From Climacteris rufus (taxonomy: Eukaryota; Chordata; Aves; Passeriformes; Climacteridae), in the NCBI GenBank assembly GCA_013398175.1, contig VZRZ01000225.1:595435-659434 (forward strand): a stretch of 64,000 bases of DNA, in the 5' to 3' direction. The notes under the pieces are model-generated. The model did no database searches, was not told the origin of the DNA, and saw only the letters and a list, made by a program, of their open reading frames with translations. Below are positions 52,091 through 62,500 of this stretch, in pieces. Within the stretch, counting starts at the first letter, position 1. Every line of letters starts with the position of its first letter. A program made the position numbers and the translations under genes.

Positions 52091-52609
52091 TTCTCTAGCA
52101 GACCAGCCCCCTCCTGCCTTTTTGGCACACGTGCCTGAGTTAGACAATTTTGTCTCATAACCTGCTCCTTGGGAGCCCCACACAGCCCTGGGCTGGGGTG
52201 CCCTTAACTGGGGCTGGGAGGGAGACTCTGTCCTAGTCCCATGCACACAAGCCTGGAAAGCGAAAACAGCTTAGTGCCACGTCTTTTGGATTTAATTATC
52301 CTCTGTTCTACACATCCAGCCTTGTCCCAATGCTTTGCTTGTATTTTGTGCATGAGGGTACCTGGGAGCAGGAGAGACACCACCAATCTCTTTCTCATCC
52401 TGGAATTCTATGTGTTTGAATGAGTTTAGCTCTAGTGCTGTGTGTCCCTGGCTGTGGCTGCTTTCTCACTCCCACCCACTGCTCTGACCCTTGCTCGTGT
52501 GAGCTGTAGGGTCTGAGGTCCCCCAGATGTGCCCTGACAGGTGTGACATTGGGAGGTGAGCTTCCCTTGAGCTGTGCACAGGCACAGGGTCTGTGTCCTT
52601 TCTGTCTCA

Positions 52610-52872
52610 GAATTACAGAATCGATTAGGTTGGAAAAGACCTCCGAGATCGTTGAGTCCAACCCATGAACAAACACCACCCTGTCAATGAGACCATGGCA
52701 CAGAGTGCCACATCCAGTCTTACCTTAAGCACCTCAAGGGATGGTGACTCCAGCACCTCCTTGGGCAGCCCATTCCGATATCTAATCACCCTTTCAGGGA
52801 AGAAATTCTTCCTAATGTCCAATGTGAACCTCCCCTGGTGCAGCTTGAGACTGTGTTCTCTCATTCACTAGT
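52610..52872 (-). mobile_element. CR1 LINE fragment in LARS2 intron 1
   Basis: Antisense CR1: the tail complement 'gaattacagaatcgattag' is followed by 'gttggaaaagacctccgaga', 'gggatggtgactccagcacc', 'cttgggcagcccattcc' and 'agggaagaaattcttcctaa', all in standard order. Its orientation is opposite to the copy about 520 bp upstream. No coding frame survives. Confidence 0.92.
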
Positions 52873-54368
52873 CTCCCTTCAATGAAGCATTATACATCTG
52901 TGTAACTGTTGGGCTTTAAAATAGTTATTTTGTAAATCAGCAATGCTGAAATCGGCTTGTACAAGGAAGTGCTCCTTTCCTTTGTGAAAGAAATCAAAGT
53001 AATAGAAATAAGACATAAGTAATAAGGAAATAATTAGTAAAAATAAGCAAAAAACTTTGAAGTACTGAAATGCTGATTTAGAGATGAGTGTGATGTTATA
53101 GCGGGGGAGAAATCGGGTGTCTCCTGAATGACTCATAGGCACCTGCACTGGGAATCCTCGGTACAGTCCTGGATTTGTTTTTATTACAAATGAGAGATTG
53201 TAGAGGTTAGCAACAAAAAATTCAAAGCAGCAGTGTGACATAAGTGAAAAAAATGTTTAAAAGAGCCTGCTTGGTACGTAAGAGGGAAAAGGTGCAATTC
53301 TGTAGATAGGTAATGAGACAGGGCTCAGCACAGTGAGGGCTTGTGGATGCATTTATGGTGAATGCTAAAGGAAGTATAACTCCTACTAGCTTACTGGGGA
53401 TCTAATTTAAGGTGGTACAGCAATTATTTCTACTAATAATGTTTCTGCCTTATGGGAAATGCGTAAGTAAAATCTTTTATTGATGTAACTCTGCAAGGAA
53501 AATCATAAACTATCTGAAATAGCCAGTTTGGTACAAGTGTATTGGCCAAAATTGGAAAAAAACCCAACCCAAAACAACAAAACCAACCTCAGAGGATAGG
53601 AAATATTGATGTAAAAAACCCCATTTTTTTTTTTAAAAAAGGAATTAGGGGTCAAAATGAGGAAGAAATCTCAGAGCAGGGGTCTTCTAATCTTGTGTTT
53701 CCAACTGTAGGAAGTAAAATCAGCAAATACCTTACTGAGACTGATCCCAAGTATGGGAATTATTTGATCTTTCTCACATCTGAATAGTTTTAGAAGACTC
53801 ACTCTAAAGCATTTGAGGAGTTAACTGCATTTTAGTTGAAAAAGAAAGTCTTAGCAGAATAGTTGGTTTAGAATATCTGGTTGAAATCTACTAATTATAG
53901 TCATCCTCCCCGTCTCTTTTCAGTGATGACAAACTCAGTATTTTTACAGTGTAATTTCATCCAACTTCGTCTTCTCTCTATTTCATTCTGAATTTTTACT
54001 AACACCATGTTAGCCATCCTCTTTTATTCAGGCAGCTGAGCTTCTGGAACCTTCAATTGATTGATTGTGCCTTTATGGGAGACTGAATGCAAGAACTGTA
54101 TTTTATTAGATAAGACATCTAACACAACAGTTTTGTTCTGTGCAAGGGCCACAGTTGGTTCTCTTGACTAAAAAAATACATCCTTTTATAGTTCAGACAT
54201 GGGAATAAAATGCAAGTACCATGGAAAACAGCCAAGTAGTCCAAGTCAAGTTAAAATAGGTTTCATAGCTACCCATTTTCAGTATAATCATAATAATCAT
54301 TGAGTTCTTGTTATATATTGCAGCCTGAAATACGTATTTTTGTCTTTTCAGATATCATAACCTTAAGA

Positions 54369-54602
54369 ATGCAGTGGGTTTGTCAAAGAGTTGGCACTTG
54401 TTCTTTATGTTTGAAGAGACAACTAAATGGCTTCCTGGGATTAATGAAATGGCAGAGAAGACGGGTTCCTGCTGGTGTGAGAGCTGTTTACAGTGAGACG
54501 GGGAAATGGGAGAAAAGATACGGGTTGGAGACAAGAAAACGAGTTGAAAATTGGTGGTTCCCAAGAATAAAGGATCAGTTCTGCAGAATTTCAGAAACTG
54601 AT
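54369..54602 (+). CDS. LARS2: LARS2 first coding exon (residues 1-78)
   Basis: Mitochondrial leucyl-tRNA synthetase N-terminus, 78 codons in phase 0. The exon opens after an acceptor ending at 54351, so 17 bases of 5' UTR precede the ATG, and closes at the donor GAT|GTAAGC. The translation aligns with vertebrate LARS2 (recalled): VCQR near the start, LKRQLNG, then YSETGKW, a TRK-VE-WW block and RIK-Q--RISETD. The first ~30 residues are rich in Arg/Lys with no acidic residue, fitting a mitochondrial presequence. The chosen ATG has A at -3 and its position matches the human start. No in-frame ATG lies between this one and the upstream ORF stop in the spliced model. Identification is firm; exact presequence cleavage is not visible. 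Confidence 0.93.
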
Positions 54603-54974
54603 GTAAGCATTGTGAGAAATTTGGAGATTACAGGTTTGATATTTCTGTTTTCTTAGAGTGAAATTAATTGAGACTTAGTGCAGATGGCTTATAATGATTA
54701 GATGTATATTACATTTCAGGGGAAAATACTTTTATGTGATAGTAGGTTATTAAAAACCCTTAATGAAATAGGTAGACAAAAGCAATTAACAAATTCTGAG
54801 GAAAAACACAGTGATAAGCAAAGTATAAACTTGCAAATTTAGGAGTGTTTAAGTAATCAATTCTTTCTTTGTATATTATACCATATTTGGGAATTAATTA
54901 TTTAAAGTATTGAATCATTTTCTACATTCTTTTGCAACTTTTGTAAACAATTTTCTCAAGATTTTGTTGCCAAT

Positions 54975-55025
54975 GTTACGACAAAACAGACTACACACTG
55001 TGACAGTTACGACAAAACAGACTAC
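54975..55025 (+). repeat. 20-bp direct repeat with 31-bp period
   Basis: GTTACGACAAAACAGACTAC occurs at 54975-54994 and exactly again at 55006-55025, with 11 unrelated bases between. It is a local duplication in intron 2 of LARS2. It might be a real minisatellite seed or a local assembly duplication; no N adjoins it. Confidence 0.85.
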
Positions 55026-56258
55026 GTCTGTGTTAAGGGAAAATGATTTTTTAGTATTTTCTGGTTTGCAGTCTCACAGGAGTAGTAAGTGACTTGAAGA
55101 AAAAAAAAGTTCTCCCATGCAATAAAGGATCTTGAAAACAACAGTATCTCAGTCTGACTCTTTTTGCCTTCACAGTTATTCTGTCACATAGATAGAAAAA
55201 CATTTTTGTGCCCCTTCATGTTTTTTTGTTCCTCTATCTTAAAATGTGCCCTCTCTCAGACAAAGAAATCATTCTATCAAAATGTTGAAGAGAGAATAGG
55301 GCTTGTTTTTTCTATGGAAGAAAACTGAGATGAAAATGGTATGCATTTGTACCTGTAGCAGGGAAAGCATTCATTTAGCCTTGTGTCTTTGATTCCTGAC
55401 TATACATGTATACATAGGCATCACGTATAGCTAGGCATCTTATATAGCATACACATGCTAAGTTCTAAATTGTATTTTTAATGATTTTTGTGTTTCATCC
55501 TTACAGCTGAAGTAAATTTAATAACATCTCCTAGTGCTGCAGTGAAGCACTCAGATTATTTCTGATTTTGCTGTGATAGGTTGAAAGTGGTAATTATTAT
55601 TTGATAAATATGAATGGAGTTTTATTCAGAATAGTAAAAACTGCCTGTGATTTTTTTTTTCATTATAAACATAAAACTAATGTAGGAACTTAACAAGTAT
55701 TAGTGATACTTGATACTATCAATGTGTCAGTGATAAGTTCAATGGTAATCAAGATGTATTTTGAATAATTGGTGTGAGAATGTTTGGTTTTTTTGTAACT
55801 TTTGTCATTTTACTCAAACCTACCTAAATGAAATTTTTAGTTTCTTTTCATTATGCAAAGTATTGCTTGTAAGATGTCTTTGAATCTGAGCACACATAGT
55901 GAAACAAACCAGTTTCACTTTAGCAGATGTTCATGCAATTGCAAATGATGTAGTCACTCTGGGAGTTACTGCAGTTCAGCTGACAAAAAGCACCTGGCCA
56001 TGAGCGAGCTCTCTGTTTGTTGTAGGTACAAAGTAAAACATTAATTTTTTAAACTGTTATGAGAATAATTTAACCTGCTATGTTTTCATGTTTTTGTTGG
56101 GGCAGATTAAGAACACATAGGTGATTGGTTGCAGATGCTACAGTAGGAAATGGTGATTTGTTAAGCTTCAGTTCTGTTAATACATCTTTTTTTGAATAAA
56201 AGTGAATTAATTTTCATAACATTCAAGTGCTATATAAGTGTCAGTATAAATTGACAAG

Positions 56259-56384
56259 ATGGCAGCAAAGTCTGGTAAAACATCTCCATTTAACAGCCCC
56301 AGAGAATCTGATCCAATGAACCTTGTCAGTGCTCACTTGGATCAGTTCCAGCAGAACCTTGTTTCTCTACATGCTATTGTGTAG
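56259..56384 (+). other. Small ORF of 41 residues in LARS2 intron 2, unrecognised
   Basis: ATG at 56259 has a strong context (CAAGATGG) and opens 41 codons to TAG at 56382-56384. The translation is soluble and protein-like: MAAKSGK, then a Ser/Pro/Glu segment (SPFNSPRESD), then a likely helix (LVSAHLDQFQQNLVSLH). I do not recognise a family. It may be a retroposed 5' piece of another gene, a cryptic exon, or chance; ORFs of this length are common by chance. A TATA-like TATATAAG lies about 25 bases upstream. Confidence 0.25.
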
Positions 56385-56464
56385 TGGTTTATAATGTGTA
56401 CGTGTATTTGTTCAGGTGAAGTGCTAACTCCTGTAGTTACTAGTTTCTAAAAATTTCTTTCTAG

Positions 56465-56593
56465 AAATCAAGACCAAAATTTTATGTGCTTTCTATGTTC
56501 CCATATCCTTCTGGGAAGCTTCACATGGGCCACGTTCGTGTCTACACCATCAGTGATGCAGTAGCTCGGTTCCAGAAAATGAGAGGGATGCAG
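56465..56593 (+). CDS. LARS2: LARS2 second coding exon with HMGH motif (residues 79-121)
   Basis: 43 codons in phase 0 between TTTCTTTCTAG| and CAG|GTAAGA. The translation begins KSRPKFYVLSMFPYPSG and continues KLHMGHVRVYTISDAVARFQ, then KMRGMQ, almost identical to human LARS2 in this region (recalled). It carries the class I aminoacyl-tRNA synthetase signature HIGH in the leucine-enzyme form HMGH (residues 98-101), which binds ATP in the catalytic Rossmann fold. The exon joins the preceding one in frame, continuing ISETD-KSRPKF. No frameshift or stop is present, so the gene appears intact as far as it is visible. Confidence 0.97.
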
Positions 56594-59500
56594 GTAAGAA
56601 TAGATCAGCAGTAGGACTGGGTGAGGGGTTTTTTGTGTTTTAATATCATAATTCATCAGGAAATTGGTATTTTCCAAAACCCATGAAAGTGGAATAGATG
56701 TGTAGATAATGAGCCATGAAGCTTTGAATATTGAAATTTGAGATTTAAAGCTGGTGGTGTTCAGAACTCACTGGTTAGAAGGGATGATTAGAAGCTACTT
56801 CAGGTGATAGAGCTGATGCTGTATCAGCTGCCTGAACCTATTGATGTGTGGCACAGTGTTGCTGAGGCCTGTGGGCCACACAGTTTCTGTAAGGGGAGGC
56901 TTGATGACCCTGCTGCCATCTGGGTGGGACCAAGGGGAGAGGAAAACGTGTGTGTGGCAAGAGGAAACTCAGACACCACCAAGAGCAGCTGCTTTCACCT
57001 CTTCTGCTCCCGAGAACCAGTTGATGTCATTTGGCACACTGAGAAGGACTGCCTGCTCCTCTGTGCCAGCTGGGAGGGAAATCCTCTTTTCATGACTTCT
57101 ACAAGTGACATGAACAGGATCATGTCACGTTATATCGTGTGTGTGAAGCTAAAGGTTCTGTTCTGTAGCACTGGCTTGCCCATTTGAGCCTTGCTCATAC
57201 ATAGGAGATGTTGTCTTCTCAAGGTGCAAGTCTATGAGGCAGGCGAAGGCTAACTTTCTCACTATGTCTGCAGGGAGAAATGCCATTTCCCCTCTCAGGT
57301 TCCTGCTTCCCAGCCTACCCCCGTGCCTGGCATTGTTTCTCCCTCTCTCTCTCCGTTAGGCAGAAGGTGTAGCTGAGAGCAGTGTCCCTGCAATCTGCAC
57401 TGGGGTCCTGGCTGGCGTTCTGCAGTAAAGGCTGCCAGCTGAAATTTGAAGGATGTAAGGAAGGTGTGGGAGAACTGTGGCCTGAGTGACAGCCATATTA
57501 CAGAGAAAAGACATTTGGTAGGGGGAAAATGTGAGGAATCTGGGAAACAGTGGGAAGGAGGAATATGGAAAAAGAAGGGAACAAAAAGAAAAAGCACAGG
57601 CAAGCATCTAGGGTGAGACTCTGGAAGGATTCTCTCTGATGTACAAGAGAGAAGGAGCAACTCAAGAAAATAGGAATCAAAAGAGTACAAAGCAGATGAC
57701 ATGGAGAAAGAAATGGTAGTTGCTGGTTGTGGTACTAAGTGCAATTTCCTTGCTACAAGTGCTGTAGAAGTGCAGCGTTTCCTGGATTTATCACCATCCA
57801 TGAGACTCTGATAGGTATTGTCACTGCATTATTCAGTGTGCTGCCTTTCCACATACTCTGTGTTTTGTGCCAGTGATGAACATACCATGTACTGGATACT
57901 TGCTGGTGCTTTACAGAAATGCATTCTTAGGCTTTCAAAATTACAGGAAAAAGAAGTAACTGCCTTAGACTTTAAATGAGAAAAAAACCCCAATGTCTTT
58001 TATAACAGTTACCTTTCCTGACTCCTCTGAATAATCAGAACATGGATCTCACTTAAAAAATTGAGCTAACAAGGCATTTGAAGGGATGTTTGATTCTTGC
58101 TTGATGTTAAGACCACTGATGAAATATTTCAGGGTACAGCCATCTCTTATCAATAGCAGAGAAGGTAGCCAATAAGTTTCTGTTCAGAAAGATGAAAACT
58201 TGCTTCCTCTTGTGCTAGTTAAGATAAAGTGAAAATAATTATCTACATCAAGCAGCACGCTCTAGTTGTAAGCTTTTGAGTACAAGGTAAGCAAGCACCT
58301 TTCATAGAAACCTTTGGAGGAAAGTAAAAAGAGAATATAATTGCAATGAAATTCAGTAGCCACCATGCAAACCAGTTTTTATTCCCACATTTGCCTGTTT
58401 TATCCAGAAGAATTTTTCAAGACTCATCTAGTTTTTCCATCTTGCATTTCAGCGTATTTTATATTTCATGTAAAAATTACTTTGAAAGAGTGCCTGTAGA
58501 ACATGCTGGATTTCTAAAAATACTTGTATCTTCTGTTATGTTAACCAGTATGAACATCTATTTTTGACTAAAGGTGGGCAGCCAAAGAATTTAACATTCA
58601 TTTACGATTAAGAGACATTAAAAATCTCTCAGATGATTTTCTGAGTATGTCAGATCAAGAGATACTGTGTTAGTTATGTGCATTAATTTGCTGAAACTTG
58701 TATTTACCTTTAAAATGTTTTCCTTTATTACCCATTTCTCCATCACTTAGAATCACTTTATAATTGATTTTCTCCTTGCAATTAATTTATCAGTCTCTAA
58801 AAGTTCTCTCTGTCCTGGTTGTACAATCTGTTAAAGATGATTATGATTAAGATATTGTGGTGGTTGTAGGCTAAGACACGGTTATGTCATAAAATTTGAT
58901 ATGTTCCCAAGAAAAATAATTTTTCCCTGTATTCAAGGAATTACTGGAACTCTTCAGTACATAAAAAGAAAGAATGCTTTATGAACAAAACTAGTATGCA
59001 TAACTTTGAAGTTATTCCATTGATTTTCTGTTTCTTTCTCAAAATTCAGCTTTAATGTTGCATGTTTAATATTGCATTTTTCAGTCAAAAATCTGAGTAG
59101 AAGTGAATCCATTTCAGGTATCTAAAGCAAGGTTAGGATAATATTTTTGAGTAGCCGTGTTTAAACTTTGCATCCATCATTTTCAAACTAAAACAAAAAG
59201 TGTAAGGCAATGAGGAATGATGGGCTGTTCCCATGAAAATTACAAGCAAAACCATTCAGATTTACAGTTCCAGGGAAAGCTTCAGACTACAGTGTATATT
59301 TGTTATTGAATGAACAGGGAGGGAAAATGTTTATGGTGTGTACATAGTTGACAGGAATATATGATTGAGTAAGAGAGCAATTTATGTTGAATAAGGTGGC
59401 AGTATTTTTCATAGAGAATGCCTTAATGAAAAACCAGTAAATTAGTTTCATATTGATTTAATCTGAGAAGGCAAGAATTGGCCTATTTTTTATAATATTT

Positions 59501-62500
59501 TAGTAAGGATAAGATAGATTACATTTACAAAGGGATTAGTGGTCCTTTAGAACTTCTCTGGAATGCAGTTGCGTAATTCTTTTATATTGGACACAGTTGA
59601 AGTCGTAACTGGGAAAGTTTTAAATTATTTGGATGCTAGGTTTTTTTTGATTTTTCTAAAATAGAACATTAGTATTCAATTTTTTTTCAATTGGATGAGA
59701 TCTGATTTTGTTTCAATTAAAATATTCTAGAGAGGTAATACACACTGAGATCCACTGATATTTGCCAGAAACCTGTACTTCACTAGCACTTTAGCTGGGA
59801 AAATAAATATTTGTTGCTCTTTTCCCCACCTTGTTTTTGAAAGAAATACTGCTTCAATATAAAACTGTAGATGAAGGCATTGTCTTGTTCCAGCACTCAC
59901 TCCTGAAGGGCAGCACATGGGAAACAAACTGTCATGCACTTGGATTGGGCTGCTGGATAAATGATTTGTGGAGTACATCTGCTTTCAGATAACTTCTTTA
60001 CATTTTGATTACTGAAGATGAAGTTTAAAGGCTTTGCACAGGAAATGTAAGCCATATAGATTACCTAGCTTGAGTGCACTGAGCTAGTGTTTCCAAAATG
60101 TGTTAAGGGTGACATGTTTCTTGAAGTGCAATTAAAACATTTTTTTCATATGGAGAGCTCTAGATCTTGTTACGAACATATTTGTTATAAAATTCTATGA
60201 AAAAATAATTTATATTTTTTAAATTACAATTTTGTAGCTATTAATAAATCGATCCAGCACTATGATGTGCAGTTTCTGGTTGTGAATTTACATGCAGGTT
60301 GTGAATTGAAATGTAGGAGTTTTGTAAGGAGTTAAGAGATTTCCTGTTCATTACTTGAGAGTGCTCTGTAGAAATTCTAGAGGTATTCATGATGATTTTC
60401 ACTGTGGCAGATTTCCAGTCTGCTGTTGCTCTGGGAACACGTATTTACCATTACTTTATTGTGCTATCATTATCATGTCTTTGATAAATTCCAAAGTGGA
60501 TAATCTGTGCCTCTCAGAGGACTGAGAATAATTCCCTTAGTGATCAGTAAACAGGGAGTGATTCAGTTCAATAGTTCTTGTGATGTCTTCTTAATGAAAC
60601 TGGTACCAAAGCAAGGCAGTCACGTGTGAGAGTTGTACAGAGATGAGAATAATCATTGGACAAATTGGGGTGAAATTCCTGCCTGCTAGAATCACGCTAT
60701 ACTGATTATTTCTTAATTTACACTTAAACTGGGATAGATGGGATTAAAATATAATCAGTGATATTGATTCCTACAATATCCCTAAATTATGTAAAGAGTG
60801 TTTTTCTTTTATCCATAACATCTCATCTTTTAAATGGGATGTATTTTCATTAATTGTATTCCCTTTCAGCAGTAAATCTTAATACTCTTGAAATTGCAGA
60901 AGTGAATGGTATTGAAGACAGTCAAGTTTAATTAAAACTTTATAGTTAATTCATCAGTAGGATGAATTATTTCAATACAGGTCCATGTTCTGATCATCAC
61001 TAGCTGCTATTCTCGTTATTTGGTGAGGCTGTTGTGTCCTTTTGTCAGGTTATTTCATGTGGTATAAATCAAGTGGAAAATATTACAAGTATTGTGTGTG
61101 AATTTAATCTTATTTAATTTCAGTTTTCCCGTAGCAAGTACTGAAGGTGTTAATGAGCTCACTCTGTTTCATTGTGAAAGAAAAAGAGAAAATGAGATAT
61201 AATTTTAAATGTAATTATGTTAGACAAGAATGTGTAAGATTAAGGCAGCAAAAGATAACTTTGTTCTCAAAATGTTTGTGGTACTGTGTGAACAGAGAAT
61301 AATTTCTTGTAGTTTGTATTTTGTGAGAATGAAAATAAATGGGCATTTTATGTTTTGATAGAAATCTATATGGGTTGATTTTTTTTTATTTTGTAAGTGC
61401 CTTCTCAGAATGCTAATATACAGCATTGTGTTGCAGAGAAGCATTGAAATGGTACTTTTTAGGATGTACCCACTGGTCAGTTCATTATTTTAATTATTTC
61501 CAGGGGTACCTTGTCTGCTTGGGTTTTTTGTTTGTTTGTTTGTTTGGTGGTGTTTGACCTGTTGTGTAGTGGTGTCTGTTACCTGGTACACTTAGACAAC
61601 AATCTAGGCTTCATTCAGGTGGAGTCTTGTATTTAGAATGTGCTGTATCTGCAATATGTTGATTTACATCAGATTTTCAGCAAGTTTAGCCCAATTATAG
61701 ACAGACAGTGGAAGGTGCAGCTGTCCTCTCCAAATGCAAGTCCTCACTGTCTCACCTGTCTGTGGGGGCACAGTTGTGAGATCCACGATGGAGCTAGGGG
61801 TGTTTTCTGGCAGCTGGAATTTGTGATTGTGGATCACCTGCTTTGTCAGCCTTTTTTAGTTAGTTCATGTCGGGTGTGTCATGGGGCTGTAGGTAGGGAT
61901 AGCAATGTAGACTTTGTTCTGTCAATTCAAACCACTAATTTGTCAGCAGCCCCCTTAATTTTTGTTTCAGGTCATCTTCTTTAATTATACATTCTCTGAA
62001 TTAAATATATTTATTTGCAGACCTTTCTGACACTGATTCCACTGTTTTTCTTAAAATTTAGAATGCATTGATTTGGATGTAAAACAGTATGTCAGCTCCC
62101 TGGCCATAGTTCTGAGACATACTGAGCACATCAGGAGAGCAAACATGTTCGTGTTTCCTTACAGAGATCAAGGAAAATTCACTGAATCACCAATCCTGGT
62201 TATGGTGATGGAGGCTTAGCACTGAGTGTTATGAGATCATTGTCATCTTTGTGTTATACAGCACACGGATCTCACCTACTAATTTCAGCGTCATGAGCTG
62301 ATTGTTACAGCAGTGAATAGATAAAAATCTTCTGAGAGGAAGAGCTGAGACCTCAGCATTGAATCGATGGAGTTACTGTGTCTTCCTCAGTCACATGGAG
62401 GCTCAAGCCGTTGTTAACAAACAGATTTTTGACCAAGCTGTGAAATGATTCTTAGAACAATGCTTTCACCTAACTTGCAGCCAGAGTCTTTGGGATCTAA

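Larger units (their letters stand above)
51532..54351 (+). other. LARS2: LARS2 intron 1
   Basis: Runs from the donor GTAACG at 51532 to the acceptor TTTTTGTCTTTTCAG ending at 54351. It holds the downstream half of the CpG island, two CR1 fragments (listed) and otherwise AT-rich DNA with no recognised gene. Confidence 0.65.
54603..56464 (+). other. LARS2: LARS2 intron 2
   Basis: Bounded by GTAAGC at 54603 and the acceptor TTTCTTTCTAG ending at 56464. It contains a 20-bp direct repeat (54975 and 55006) and a 41-residue ORF with strong initiation context (56259-56384), both listed separately. Otherwise AT-rich DNA. Confidence 0.9.

Noticed and set aside
56804..57187. 127-codon + strand frame in LARS2 intron 3
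   Set aside because: It is not a LARS2 exon (no similarity to the residues expected after GMQ) and matches no family I know.
57295..57801. 168-codon minus-strand frame in LARS2 intron 3
   Set aside because: Hydrophobic/Ser-rich translation without recognised family; it lies in an intron of the opposite strand and has no supporting signals.
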